From positions 44,986,191 to 45,050,190 of the forward strand of contig JAOANR010000013.1 in assembly GCA_030278955.1 (NCBI GenBank): a DNA stretch of 64,000 bases, read 5' to 3'. The notes beneath the pieces were generated by a model that saw nothing but the letters and a program-made list of their open reading frames with translations, did no database searches and was not told where the DNA came from. A program made the position numbers and the translations under genes. Below are positions 47,301-60,728 of the stretch, one piece after another. The stretch comes from Hygrophila difformis. Lineage: Eukaryota; Streptophyta; Magnoliopsida; Lamiales; Acanthaceae. Within the stretch, counting starts at the first letter, position 1; each line of letters opens with the position of its first letter.

Positions 47301-49382
47301 TATGTGTTGTTGGAGGACATGCTGTGAATGGAGTTGCAGAAATTCATAGCGATATTGTTAAAAATGAAGTTTTCAATGACTTCTACAAGGTGATTAACTC
47401 AGGGATTTCCTTTCATTTTGTTTCCATAATTACCTTACATGCTGGAATCATGTGTCTTCTCTTCACTGATCTGCATTTCTTTTTCTTGTTGATAGTTATG
47501 GCCTGAGAAATTTCAGAATAAAACAAATGGGGTGACGCCTAGAAGATGGATCAAATTTTGCAATCCAGAACTCAGTGAGATCATAACAAAGTGGATAGGG
47601 ACAGAAGATTGGGTAACAAACACCGAGATGTTAGTTGAACTGCGGAAGGTAACAAACACCGAGATGATTAGGGACAGAAGATTGTCACTTATTCCTTGAA
47701 ACGCTTCTCATATGTATAGTATATCATCTTGTGAGAAATATGGATTAGTGGGTATTTTCTCTTCATGAAAATCGTAAAGACAACCTGCAGTAGTTTATTT
47801 TTACATAGCCTATTCATTTTTACTTCTAGCACATCTGCTTCAGCACATAGAAAGTTCCCGCTTATTCCTTGTAATTGTCAATGTGGCAACGCAGTGAATT
47901 GAACTTAATGTAATGACAGCTAATCAGTTTTTTTTTTTCCCCTCTCTCTCTCTTAAAGTTTGCTGATACTGAAGAACTCCAGTCAGAATGGAGGGAGGCA
48001 AAGATGATCAATAAGAAGAAAATTGTCTCCTTGATCAAGGAGAAAACAGGATATGTTGTCAGCCCTGATGCAATGTTTGACGTGCAGGTCCTTGCCTAAT
48101 TCTGTTGCATTTTATGGTTATGCTTAGCTCAATATAGAAACTATTGTTCCGAAAGGAAATCATTTCTCTTAATGTGCTTTCAGATTAAGCGCATTCATGA
48201 ATACAAGAGACAGTTGCTGAATATCTTGGGGATTGTTTATCGCTACAAGAAGATGAAAGAAATGAGCCCTGAGGAGAGAGAAACAAAATATGTGCCAAGA
48301 GTTTGCATATTCGGAGGAAAAGCCTTCGCAACATATGTTCAAGCTAAGAGAATCGTGAAATTCATTACTGATGTTGGAGCTACCATAAATAACGACCCTG
48401 ATATAGGCGATCTTCTAAAGGTACCATGTGAACGTATGCAGATTCATAAATTTGACTGTATGCAGATTCCAGAAAACAGATATTAATTGCAAACATGTTC
48501 TGTTATAAAATTTTCAGGTCGTGTTTGTCCCAGATTACAATGTCAGCGTAGCAGAAGTGCTTATACCTGGGAGCGAGCTGTCTCAACATATCAGGTACAC
48601 AACTTCCTCCTCCAAGTCATGATTCTCAGGCATCTAAGTAAAAAATGCTTATATATCTTCTTTGTATTGTGTTGTGTTGGATCAAATAGTACTGCTGGAA
48701 TGGAAGCTAGTGGAACCAGCAACATGAAATTCTCAATGAATGGCTGCATCCTTATCGGAACCTTAGATGGTGCTAATGTCGAGATTAGGGAGGAGGTTGG
48801 AGAAGACAATTTTTTCCTCTTTGGCGCTGAAGCCCACGAAATTGCAGGCCTTCGCAAAGAAAGAGCTCAGGGAAAGGTAAACATAATGCATTTGTGTGTA
48901 CAATTAATTAATACTACACCTACATGCTATAGTAAATCAACTCACATACCATTATCTGGTGTGCAGTTTGTTCCTGATCCTAGATTTGAAGAGGTCAAGG
49001 CATATGTTAGAAGTGGCGTATTTGGTTCCTACAACTACAACGATCTGATGGGATCGCTGGAAGGAAACGAAGGCTATGGTCGAGCTGATTATTTCCTTGT
49101 GGGGAAGGACTTCCCCAGTTACATAGAATGCCAAGACAAAGTCGACAAAGCTTACAAGGATCAGAAGGTGAATCCACTTCCCCCAATCTATACACTCTCT
49201 TATTGCATATCGCGAACGGCTATGTTTTCTTACATGTGCTCGCTCTTGATGCTGTATTCACACAGACCTGGACAAAGATGTCGATCTTGAACACAGCTGG
49301 TTCTGCCAAGTTCAGCAGCGACAGAACGATTCATCAGTATGCCAGAGATATATGGAGGATCGAACCTGTGACGTTGCCATAA
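44373..49382 (+). CDS. PHS1: Plastidial alpha-1,4-glucan (starch) phosphorylase, 15 exons, 1005 aa
   Basis: Exons: 44373-44595, 44748-44980, 45064-45165, 45365-45541, 45664-45939, 46050-46321, 46532-46649, 46874-47389, 47496-47648, 47959-48087, 48184-48420, 48518-48594, 48690-48876, 48967-49167, 49266-49382; total 3,018 nt with all junctions in frame. Residues 1 to about 60 are a plastid transit peptide. The GT35 fold follows: [54 protein letters not shown], and [10 protein letters not shown] with the lysine that binds pyridoxal phosphate. Exon 8 encodes the large insertion that separates the plastidial (L, Pho1) from the cytosolic form; it is acidic and ends in three to four lysine-rich repeats. 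The enzyme reversibly transfers glucose between starch-like glucans and phosphate in the stroma. Confidence 0.97.
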
Positions 49383-49766
49383 AAACCAACCATGTTTGAA
49401 CACGAGCTGAGGTCGGATTCCACGGGTACCAGAAGGATTTATTTTTCTGGTCGATTTTCTGGATGAAGAATCAGAATTTATAGAGAGTTTGATATAATAA
49501 TGAATAGTTCTTGAAAGCATTTCATGCACGCATACATGCATCAATATTCTCTCTCAGATGTTTTGAACCTGAAACTAAAGCAATGGACCGTGAAGAAAAT
49601 CCAATTTAGGCCCAATTAATATTGCCCATTATTATCTGGCCCAATTTTAGGTCCATATTTTCAGTGAATTTGGAATGTATTCTCCATTCTCCAATCTCCT
49701 ACCCAGAACCAGAAGGCTCTACAAAGTTAGATAATAATAATAATAATAATAATTTGTAAAAATAAC

Positions 49767-49817
<51 letters not shown>

Positions 49818-51792
49818 TAATAATCAAACTTAATCGATTTGAAAGCTTATGTCAGTTCAATATTTTAATTAAAGCAACAGAGTTATTTCATGGCTACCTA
49901 TTATTGTTGATTGATGCAACTGTTGTCATTATAAAGTGATTGGGAGTTGATGAAATGTTGGGTCAGAGGTCAGTTCAATATCCACCGTATTGTCGATGGA
50001 TTAGTGTTGAGCCCAATTTAACTTGGGATACCCACCAAATTCTCGATGGATTAGTGTTGAGCCCAATGTGAACTGAGCTACTGGTATACCTCCAAAAAAA
50101 AAATATGTGCAATGATATAAAGTGGATCTCCACCACCTTTTACAGCTGAATGCATCTCCAAAGCAAAAAAAGAACAATCAAGAAAAAGCCACTCAACTGA
50201 AAGTTAGGGCAAAACTCTTGTCTCTTGGGTCAGGTTCATTGCATTGTTTTCCTCACTCCTTTTCCATTTTCAATCCACACGTGCGCACTTATAGGATCAG
50301 ATTAGTTTGATTTAATATTCATTGTTTAATGTTAAAGATAAATTGTTCAAAATGCATAATAAATTGCAAAAATCATAATCGAGTTGTTGAAAACATCTTT
50401 TTTTTTATTATTGTTTAATTTAAGAATTTACAGCTACTGATATAATTTGATAAGAGGAATCTCCCTATTCACTTTGGTTCCACTCCAATAGGAACAAATC
50501 TATCACCAGCCATATCATTTGTGAAACTTGTCCAATGACCCCGTTTTCTGATTTAAATATAATATAGTAATATTATACAAATGCCTTTAAAAAACAAGTC
50601 ATTTCAATGAAATTGCAATTGGAGTCCTTAAACACCCCCCCCCCCCCCCAAAAAAAAATAATAAAAATAAAAATAAAAATTCAAGTCATTATTCCTTGAA
50701 CAGTGGCTTGTTTGCTTCTAAAATACTATTAGCACGTGTTGTAATATTTTCAAGTAACAAATTTAACATCATTCAACAACTGTCCCCTCATCATAATTCA
50801 TCAACAGATTTTTCAAAATTCTTGAGTATGTAGTCGAATGATTTATTTATTTTTTATTTTTTGAAGAAAAGGGTGTATAAAAAGAGAAGAAAATAGATAA
50901 TCAATAAGCAACATGGTGTTATCTCTTCCATCTTTTCATAATTTTAAATGAAATGTGCACATAACCCCCATTAATTATATTGTTTCAATTAATTTTATAA
51001 GACTGTTTATCAAATTACATTAGCCCAAGCAATTAATTATTGAACTTTAAAGGAAACGAAAGAATCATTCATAGTGATGTGCAAACCTGTTTGTATTATC
51101 ATTTTCGAATATACTTAATTGGAACCAACCATATCATTCGTGAAAATTGTTCATGACCTCACCACCACTTACTACAATACATAATGATGAAATGTCTCAT
51201 TAATCAATATATATGCATATGTGTTTATTATTTAATAAATAAATAATAATACTAATTAATACTCATCATCATACTTAATATAATAGTGTATAATAATATC
51301 GTTGAATATATGATCGAAAATCACCATTGATTTTTTGTCGGCTGAAAGGCGTCCACCGTCCGATCACCATCTATATATTCCACTCCCATTAAACATATGT
51401 TGTCGGTAAATGCTTTTTTCTCCTCCCTTTATTTATTTATTTATTTATTTTTTAAATATTTTATTCATTCGAAATCAAATACTAAATTACATTGAATTTA
51501 GACAATCATTTTTTTATTGAGATATAGTATATATATAATTCTTGTTGATTAATTTTTAGGCGAAGCCAAAACTAGAGAAATGATGATAGGGACCGGAGTT
51601 GGGAGTCGAATCTCCAACCATAAGGTTGGAAGACAGAGGCGTGATCATTTTAGCAAGTACTCATCCCAAATTCCTATGGATTATTGATGGGAATGCTATT
51701 TTATTTTATTTATTTCCAATACTATTAATTAATTAATATTAGAAAATATTATACGAATGTGATCTCAATTTACGTATATATATATATATATA
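49383..51792. other. Intergenic with microsatellites
   Basis: Contains the phosphorylase 3' UTR and an AAT microsatellite (about 49731-49818). A duplicated GATGGATTAGTGTTGAGCCCAA occurs near 49995 and 50046, a C/A homopolymer tract lies at 50635-50657, and a tRNA-related SINE-like fragment near 51577-51670 (minus). No gene was recognised. Confidence 0.5.
49731..49818. repeat. AAT trinucleotide microsatellite
   Basis: Two runs of ATA/AAT units separated by a short interruption (TTTGTAAAAATAAC). Confidence 0.9.
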
Positions 51793-52947
51793 CACAACCA
51801 GAAAAATTCAGTTTAGCGACCGAAAAATTTTGTCGCTAACAGGGTTAGCGACCGAATTCGCGACCGAATTTTTTCGGTCGGTAAAAGCTTAGTCGAAAAA
51901 CTTCTACCGACTAAAAAAGTTTTCGATCGGATTTTCGTGACCAAAACTGCGACCGCATTTTTCGGTCGCTAAGTTGCGCGACCGAAAATTTATTTTTAAT
52001 AATTTTTATATTAGCGACCGAATTTGCGGCCGTTATATTTCGCGACCGAATATTTTGGTCGCTAAATAAGTCCAAAATTTGAGAAAAAATGTTCCCAAGA
52101 GGGCTCGAACCCACGACCTCATCATCATCATCCCCAACCCTAACCACATATACCAGCCCTCCAAATCACCAATGAAAGCATGCCACATGTCATACATTTT
52201 AATTCCTCTCCATGTGTGTTGAACAGGGGATTCAAACCAAGATCCTGCTGACCTCCCATGCGAGCGCATGTCATCCGGCTACTCACCATTTCATGTCATC
52301 TTATGCAATGTGTTATATATATAATATATGTTTGTATAAATGTGTAAATTAATAACTTAAATAATAAAATAAAAAATTATATTAGTTAAATAAATAATTG
52401 AATAATTAATTAAATAAATAAAATATAAAATTAAATTAAATGGATAAAATTAATTAAATCACAAATTAAACTTTAAAAACCTAAATCAATATTATTAAAT
52501 ATTTATTAAACTAAAAACTTTCACTATAAAACTATTAAATTCAATAATTAAAATTAAAAAATTACATATTAAATCCAACATTAATTAAATTAAATATTTA
52601 AAATTAAAATTAATATATAAATATAAAATAAATTAAAGAATATTTAAAATAAGATCTTTTTCGGTCGCTAATTCGGTCGGTAAACGAATATTTAAAAAGA
52701 TCTTTTTAGAAAAAATAAAAAATTGGAAATTGGATTAGCGACCGAAAGTTTTGGTCGCTATTTCGGTCGCCAGGTAGCCACCAAATGCGTTTTGGTCGCT
52801 AAATTGCGACAGAAAATTTCGGTCGGCAAAATAGCGACAGAAAAATTTGGTCGGCAAAGTAGCGACAGAAAAATTTGGTCGCTAATTCGGTCGGTGGTAA
52901 TAGCGATCAAATATTTTCGGTCGCTAAACCGACTTTTTCTTGTAGTG
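51793..52947. mobile_element. Non-autonomous CACTA element, 1,155 bp
   Basis: The right end is TTTTTCTTGTAGTG, the complement of the canonical CACTACAAGAAAAA. The left end CACAACCAGAAAAATTCAG is a diverged copy. The flanks carry a 3-bp duplication ATA (51790-51792 and 52948-52950), standard for CACTA. Subterminal arrays of TAGCGACCGAA in both orientations occupy about 51813-52075 and 52665-52935. The centre is AT-rich and has no transposase; it also holds a segment (52085-52290) with box B-like GGGTTCGAGCCCTC on the minus strand. Confidence 0.85.
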
Positions 52948-53239
52948 ATATTCTTTTTCATTTTAGAATTCAAACCTAGTATTATTAGCAGCCAATATGC
53001 GAAGACATTTTACTAAAATATATAGAATCGTGTTAATTCTGGGCAGAGGGTATATCCATTAATTTAGGTTAAATATATATAAATTTTAAATTATTATATT
53101 GAGTTTCCAATGGGAAAATTAAATAAATGGGCAGAACATGATGTTGATATGGTAACGACTGTTTGTTTGGATGCATAAAGCTAAGGTGCTATCTAATTAA
53201 TGAATGATGTGCAGAGTCTTATTCCATATGTGTGTGTGT

Positions 53240-53240
<1 letters not shown>

Positions 53241-53283
<43 letters not shown>
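53241..53283. repeat. Long poly-T tract after a TG repeat
   Basis: About 43 uninterrupted T following (TG)5. Length may be unreliable in any assembly. Confidence 0.85.
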
Positions 53284-53478
53284 CCCTTTTTCTGTTTTGA
53301 AATTTAATTATTTAAAAGAAATTTTCGAGTAAGAAAAAAAATCATTGAATTTGCATGTATGTGCATGTTTATATACTTACATGACATGAAATGATAAATT
53401 AGTGACCAAAATTGGCTATACAGTGTGAGGAATTTAAAGATGCATTTATTTTTATCAAATGCAGAATTTTATGTATGT

Positions 53479-53634
53479 TCTAGCGACCAAAAATTTTCGG
53501 TAAAATTTGGTCACTAAAGAGGTTAGCGACTGAATGTGCGATTGAAATTCGTTAGCTATCACAATTTAGCGAGCGAAATTCGTTAGATACTACAGTTTTA
53601 CTTACCAAACCCGTAATTTTTCTAGTATAGTGAT
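53479..53634. mobile_element. Remnant of a second CACTA element end
   Basis: Diverged TAGCGACC repeats ending in TTTTTCTAGTATAGTG, which is a mutated CACTA right terminus. The left part of the element is not seen. Confidence 0.55.
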
Positions 53635-53711
53635 ATATAATTATATACTAAATAATTCATAGTATTCCTTTTATGGACTATATATATATATATATATTAT
53701 ATTGTATGTAT

Positions 53712-54366
53712 TAGGGGTGAAAACGAGTCGAGCCGAGCTCGGCTCGATTAAGTAAAAATTCGGCTCGAGCTCGAAGTTCGACGAGCTTTAAAAAATTGAG
53801 CTCGGCTCGAGGCTCGAATAAAGCTCGAGTTTTTCTTTAGTTTTTTTTTTTTTAACATTGAAACTCATATGTTAATAAATGTGTGTAAGGGCTCAAATCA
53901 CTCAAGTTACAAAAAATGGATAAAGGGGACATTACCACTGGACCAAGTCCCCATTCCCAAACTAAGGTCGATATAAAATTAGGAATAATTGTTAAATTAT
54001 TAAATAATGAGCTTAAAAACTTGAAATATTGAAGTTTAATAGATTTAATATATTAAACTATTCATAGTTCCTACTTCTAACCATAAAAAAGCAAAAAAAA
54101 AAGAAAATTTATAGGAGTAATAAATAGATTATACATTTACTATGTATAATTGATATGTATATATATATATATATATATCCGAGCTTATTATCGAGTTTTC
54201 GAGCCGAGTATTGGTTAGCTCGGCTTGGGCTCATTAACATTCCGAGCCGATCTCGAATTCGAGTCGAGCCTTTTTGAGTCGAGCATTGATCGAGTCAAGC
54301 CCGAATATTTTACGAGCCTATCAGTCTCATTTATTTTACGAGTGTATCAGTCTCATTTACACCCTA
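53712..54366. mobile_element. Non-autonomous hAT element, third related copy, with nested SINE-like segment
   Basis: Starts TAGGGGTGAAAACGAGTCG and ends CATTTACACCCTA, with 8-bp flanks GTATGTAT and TTATGTAC (6 of 8 identical). Arms are rich in GAGCTCGGCTCGA. A tRNA-related segment with GGGGACTTGGTCCAGTGG on the minus strand (about 53875-53960) lies inside. It is more diverged than the copies at 15039 and 38682. Confidence 0.72.
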
Positions 54367-55025
54367 TTATGTACATATTATAATAAGTGAAAAGAAATGA
54401 AGAAAAAGGTGGGGGCCTGATTGTCTTGTGCAATTAGCTTAGGTCCCAAGCATTATATATTTCTATTTAATAGTACTATATCATTTTCATCCAGTGGCCC
54501 CACTATTAATTTACACTTGACAACTACTCCTTTTATTATGTATATTCAATAAAAATAATTAGATAAACATGAAAAGATTTTGAAGAATTAAATTGCTACA
54601 TTTTCATTTGCCTATCCTTTTTTCATATTCTTTTAAGTTTTTGCAAGCCCCATTAATTATATTAATTTTCTTGTAAAATGAATTAGTTGACAGTTGAGAA
54701 GTATGTATAAATATGTTTATGTTTATTTTATATATCTATCTATATATATACATATACACACACGTTGGCCAATTGAGCATAAAAGAATTTAGAGGGTGTG
54801 TGGAATATTACTTATGGGTCCATTGGTGGTTAAAAGTATTTTGGTGATTGGTAGATGTTTAATTTATCCACTAACAATATCTATAATTTGTTAGGACATG
54901 GTATTCATTATTCATAATTATAATATACTACTAGTAATCTGTTTATAGGTTATAGATTTGGCATAAATAAATAATAAAGGCTAAAAGATAGCCAATTTTT
55001 TCTTTCTATCACATAATAAAATTAA
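54367..55025. other. Intergenic, AT-rich
   Basis: No gene or distinct repeat other than short TA tracts. Confidence 0.4.
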
Positions 55026-55415
55026 GGGGTGTATTGGTTTGAGATTTTATTAGATTTTTATGAACTTGAAAAAGTCGGTGGATTTAGAAAGTCCATAGAC
55101 TCTACGTAGAGTTGATTGATTTGTATAGAGTCCATGAAGAGTCTGGCAGATTTTAGAGAGATTTCGTATAGTTATAATTTTTAAGAGAATCCATTAATAT
55201 CTATAAACAATTAAAATCCATAGAGTGTTGAATACCTCTAGATTTTTAAAGACTTTCTAAAATCTGAATTGAATACCTCTAGATTTTTAAAGACTTTTTA
55301 AAATCTGAATTGAATACACCTAGATTTTTAAAGACTTTTTAAAATCTAAATTTAATACACCCTAACTTTCAAAGTCAAAAAAAAATCCCATAGAATCTCA
55401 ATCCAATACACCCCT
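55026..55415. mobile_element. MITE with GGGGTGTATTGG termini and internal tandem repeat
   Basis: GGGGTGTATTGGTTTGAGAT at the left pairs with ATCTCAATCCAATACACCCC at the right. The inside has three tandem copies of a unit of about 44 bp around CCTAGATTTTTAAAGACTTT (55230-55365). The superfamily is not certain. Confidence 0.65.
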
Positions 55416-57303
55416 ATAAATCTCAATTGCTTTTTCTTAGATTTTGTAAAAAAGAAAAAACAAAAATCCGAAAATAATATCCATGCAAAAGATAGGACGA
55501 CAAGGTGGCATACCAAATTTTAAATAATTCAAATAATAAAAGGGAAAGAGTACTTTTACTTAACTTATATTCAATCTTATGTCTATGAAAACACACACAC
55601 GCATATATATAAGATTGAGATTATTCACACTTATACTTTCATTTTTAAAATTTTCTTAGGGAAAAAAAAATCAATTATTCTTAAACATTTATTTCCTTGC
55701 CTTTATTCCTCTTTAACTTGTGGTGGACAATCACATTATTTATAAAAAAAATGATGATATATGAAGAATTATACTCATTTCTAAAGAGTCATATCACATT
55801 ATTAAAAAAAATTAACATTCATTGTTTTCACGCAATCCAATAAACATTTCCAAAGAGTAATATTTCAAATTTTATAAAATAAAAAACTATAAAATTTTAA
55901 TATTATAAAACTACGTGATTAGACGAATCTAACAAGATCTCACTTGACTATGTTTTATCTGATGTAACTTTGTGAAAAAAATCGAATCAAAGTTACTCAA
56001 TGAATAGTGTTTACTATAAAAATGTTAGAATTAATCAAATACGGAGGAAGTATATATGTATATAGGAATTGAACATTTTTCAAAATGTGATTGTTTCATT
56101 TATCTACCTACAACTTCAAGTAATTATTAATGGTTGGTACATAGAAACATATTTTTGCAATATGTATACACCCATGCATTAAAGAACAAAACCCTAATTC
56201 TAGGGTGCTCGTCAAATTTTCCTCATAATTTTTTTTAAAAAAAATTTCCATCAAAAAGTGTCATCCCTATTTAATGAATAATTAATAATTAAATCAACAT
56301 CATAGTAAAAAAAAACTTAGTAAAACAGTTGTTTATAGCATGGTGTGTGTATATATATATTTATATATAAAAGAGTGTAAATTAAATATAATGAATTGGA
56401 AAAGTTAAACATTATTTTAAATGCAATGGTACGGTGGCCGATTATTCACCTTTTTAAAAATTGTATTGCAAAACTTAATATAAATTAATAAAATAAAAAT
56501 TATTTTTATAAATACTATAATTAACACTTTTGATTGATTTAAATTATCAAAAAATATTGAATTGGATAAATAGTTTATTATCTATTAACAAAAGACCTAG
56601 CTATATAATATACTTATAAGTTTCATGTGGCGTGGACTTTTCTTTTTTATGTATTTATAAATTCCCATAAAGCTAAATGTCTCCACTCTCGATCACTATT
56701 GGCAAAGAAAAATAAAAATAAAAATTAGGTCTGGTGGTGAGATGTTAATTATGGTTTTTTTTTTTTTTCGTTTTTGTTTTTGTTTTTCTTCTTCTAAATC
56801 TATTTTCTTAACGGTATAGAGCAGACTTAAAAATTAATTGGAAGAGATGGAAAATAGTTAGTTTTTAGTTGAATATCGGGTATCTCCAGATCTCATTGGA
56901 TGTAGAAGGATTGCCTCTCCCAAAATAAATTGGATGAATTTCTTAAAAATTGGATGTAGAAGGATTGCCTCTTCCAAAATAAATTTACATATACAAAAGC
57001 TCGAAATTGGAACTTTTTGTGAATTGTGATATTAAATTCGAAAGAAAAGAAAGGATAAAATTCTGCACCCTTGTCTTTTTTCCCCTCAACTTTCCAAATA
57101 CAACTTTGTAGCAAAAATAAAATAATAAAGAAAGAAATATAATAAAAATTAATTATAAATAAAAATAATGATATATCCATGAAAATTCCGAGCTTCCTCA
57201 CTCACTCACTCACTCACGCGTAATTTCTCTTTTCCCTCTTTCCACAAAAACCCTAGCTTTCTCTCTCCGCGTCCTCCCACTTTCTCCGATCGCCTGATCT
57301 CCC
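55416..57303. other. Intergenic and WRKY 5' region
   Basis: AT-rich sequence with a truncated Stowaway-like MITE ending ACGGAGGAAGTA (about 55800-56052) and a direct repeat of AATTGGATGTAGAAGGATTG-like sequence near 56897 and 56950. A CT-rich leader with (CTCA)n (57197-57220) lies just upstream of the WRKY start codon. Confidence 0.5.
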
Positions 57304-60300
57304 ATGGCTGGCCAGGGAAAGCCAGAGGACGATCAGGTCTTCGACTGGGGACTCGACCGCCATGCTTCCGACGACGGGTACTTGTTCGGAATTGATGATT
57401 ATGGAAATACTAGTAGCGTACTCTCCGACTTTGGCTGGAATATTCTCGGGGAATCCAGCGGTGACGCGGGATGTGGATTCCTCGATTTCAAAGGTGTCGT
57501 GCCTGATTTGGTCGCCGATGATTACGCTACGGCTAATTTGTCGGCTGATCGGAGCGGTGGTGTGAGCTGGAATTTTGAGGAACCGATGTTCGTGGATGGG
57601 AAAGCGGAGGCTTCAATTGCGGCAAAACCGACGGTGTCTTCGAGCTCCTCGGAGGATCCGGCGCCGGAGAGGTCGATTAATTCAGGAGGCGCCTCGTCCT
57701 CTGCCGATCCGCCGGCGGACGCAGTGTGAGTAGGCCGAGACTGGACTAGATAACTGCATGCACGTGCGATTAAGATTTAATCAAATTATGGATTCAATTT
57801 CTTCCATCATTTCAGTAAACTGCGTGTTCCAAGTTCGCGAACGATCGCACGAACTGAATTCATTGATGAAACAATATCCTGATGCATGTGCGATGAAAAT
57901 TTAAGTAAATTCAGAAATCATTTCACTGATCTAAATATTGCGAATCTGCGAACGATCGCACGAATTGAAATCATTACTTTTCTTTGAAGAATCTGCAACC
58001 GTATTAACAGCATAAAATGATCCTTCCTGTCTCTCTTTCCATTCTGTTTCTGCAGAGTTTGTTAGTGCTCTCTCTAGAAGCACACAAGTGGGGGTTAGGA
58101 TAGGTACTCGGGGGATTTCGCGAGAAATCAGGGTCTTTTTGGGTATTTTGATACGATCCTAAAAAGGGGAAATCACAGACGACAGCCTAGCCGCCATTGC
58201 GGCGGCAATGGCGTAGCAATAAATTCTTCATTTTTCTGTTGCATATTATGCCAATTGTCAAGTAAATGCATTTCCTTAGTAGTATATTCTTATTCTAACG
58301 ACAATAAAAATATCTCTCGCAGCCATTAATTACTTATCCTTAGCACATTTCATGTGCTACTCCACATATAAGTATAATTCTGTGCCAAAAAAGTTACTAC
58401 TGCACTTGTATGCAGATGCAGGTTTAATAGTTACTCCTTTAAGGCCAGGGGAAAAGTTGTGGAGAATTATTATGTACTTTAACTTGTTATGCATGCCTGC
58501 AATTTGCGTTTACCATAATTAATTCTTAGTGAGTTAGTGGTCTACTTGCATTATAAACTTGTTATAGTTGAATTGCATATTCTAATCAGTGCCATCATTG
58601 CTGGTTTTGCAATTGCGTTTTGGCATTTCCGTACGGTTTGGATAGAGGGAAAGATTAAGGTATATGAAAGAAAGCGTATAAGGGTTTCTTTATTTCTTGA
58701 TAATAGGGTTAACATATTCCTTGAGAAAATAGGATTTCTGAAGGCTATTTATAATGTTTGGATTATTTTTATGCACAACTCCATTATGTTAATAATTATA
58801 TTGTACACGTTAAATTATGTAGATTTACTCTTTCTATAAAATGGATGGCAGATGTATACATTATTACTAGTCGTTTACTCCAATTTGATAGAGTAATAGT
58901 ACTATGTGACTTTAAATCTTTAATAGCTCCGTGGCCAGGTAGCTAGTTATTCATGAAAGCACGAAATTAAATAACCTGCGTTGATTCTTCTAACCATCTT
59001 TGTTGTAGCGTACATAATTAATTCTATCTTGGGACATGTTTATCCCGCATTAAAACTGGATAGGAATGTTAACATTTATAAATGAAATCACCGGCGTTAT
59101 TTATTTATTTATTTATTTTTATTTTTTTTGACATTCCATCTAAGAAATGCATGCCCCAGGAAGACTTTTAATTTGAATAACGAAGGTTGGTTGATCATTT
59201 TGCAGGAGTGAGACAAAAGCAACCAAGAAGGTACAGAGACGAACTCGACAGCAACGCTTTGCATTCGTGACCAAGAGTGAAGTTGATCAGCTCGAAGACG
59301 GCTATCGCTGGCGAAAATATGGCCAGAAAGCAGTCAAAAATAGCCCATTTCCAAGGTAAATTTATAGCTAGCCTTTAGTATATCACATTAATTACCAGCT
59401 CTCCTGGGAATCCTTTTTAACAATAAGTAAAATACTAGTAATAGATAATGCTCTTAAATCCTAAAGCACCGCGCGGTAAAATGAAAAATCATGGATCCCA
59501 TATTCTAATGCATACAGTATTATTATTAAGGGTGGGTTTGGTAGATTACTGCATTTTAAATTAACGGTAATGTTTATTGCTGTGTTTGGTGTGTATAAAA
59601 CTTTATTTGAAATGTCTAGTATATTAGTATTATTTTGTTTGAATGAATATTGGATTACGGAATAGAGAAAGGAGAAGAGACAATTGCACAAAGAAGCTAA
59701 GGGAAGAAGAAGATATATGCGATGGGAGCTAGAAAAGTTGGGAAATGGATTTTTTTGTTTAAAGGATTACTATAACTCTGAATATCCGCACATATAAACA
59801 TGCATATATATATATATATGCATTCAATCTGACACCAGTAATGGGGGGGCAACCCAAATGAATATACACGACGATGACTCATTTTATTTTTTTCTGTTGT
59901 TGAAGGAGTTATTACCGTTGTACGAACGGTAACTGTGAGGTGAAAAAGCGGGTGGAAAGATCATCGGAGGATCCCACACTAGTGATCACTACATATGAAG
60001 GGCAACACTGTCATTTCTCTGTAGGGTTCCCCAGAGGTGTTGGTGTTGGTGGTGGTGGTGCTGCTGCAGGCGGCATCCTCATGCCTCATCAGAACACATC
60101 ATCATTTCTTCCCAGGCACGTGGCCACATCGCCGCTTCCCAATCGAACCCCAAGATTTCCATTCCATCTAGACCAGCATCAAAAGAATAATAATAATAAT
60201 AATAATAATAATGTCACTCCATTATTGCCTCATCATCGTCGTCATCCCCAAATTCAATCCAAATCTTCAGCGAGCTACACGATGATGATGACGATGATGA

Positions 60301-60431
60301 TGGGTCAACAACAACAGGGAATCATCAGCAGGAGCTCATCATCAGACCCAGTGGTGGCTGACAATGAAGGGGGGCATCCAGCTGGAGATGCTAATGCTTT
60401 GCCCCCTCGAAGAATGCCGAATGCAGGATAG
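57304..60431 (+). CDS. WRKY transcription factor, group IIc, 3 exons, 365 aa
   Basis: Exons: 57304-57725, 59206-59355, 59906-60431; total 1,098 nt, frame closed. The N-terminal half is acidic and serine-rich, suiting an activation region. The WRKY domain starts in exon 2: [19 protein letters not shown], then NSPFPR, continuing in exon 3 with [19 protein letters not shown] and TTYEGQHCH. The zinc ligands are C-X4-C-X23-H-X1-H, as in group II. The intron splitting the arginine codon of SPFPR is the R-type intron conserved in groups I, IIc and others. The C-terminal part carries an Asn9 run, methionine-rich stretches and Gln4. WRKY factors bind W-boxes (TTGACC/T) and control defence, stress and senescence genes. 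The exact orthologue is not assigned. Confidence 0.95.
57726..59205 (+). other. Long first intron of the WRKY gene
   Basis: 1,480 bp with GT-AG ends. It includes a tandem-like duplication around TTCCAAGTTCGCGAACGATC and CGAATCTGCGAACGATCGCA (57827 and 57940). No ORF of interest. Confidence 0.7.
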
Positions 60432-60728
60432 AATTTGACAACATATATATGATGCATGGCTACCTTCATTTAGTTTCCTCCATCAGGTATGTATTCATAA
60501 TACACTCTTTGATAGAATTTGGTGGAGTATGTTCTTTTGTGAAATTTTTTCAATTAATTCTTTTTAGTACATATATATAAATTCATCTGGTTTCATGACA
60601 TGCATGCAGACTACTACAGGATGATCACGTGGTGCATGATTTCAAGCAACGGGCTTGATTTAGCACGTATTATACGACGACGTACACGAGCTATATAAAT
60701 ACATACACACATATATATATATATAGTA

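Noticed and set aside
52033..52269. Overlapping minus-strand ORFs in the CACTA element
   Set aside because: They run across subterminal repeats and a tRNA-like segment and resemble no protein.
58537..58946. ORFs in the WRKY first intron
   Set aside because: AT-rich, hydrophobic by composition, no similarity, inside a well-supported intron.
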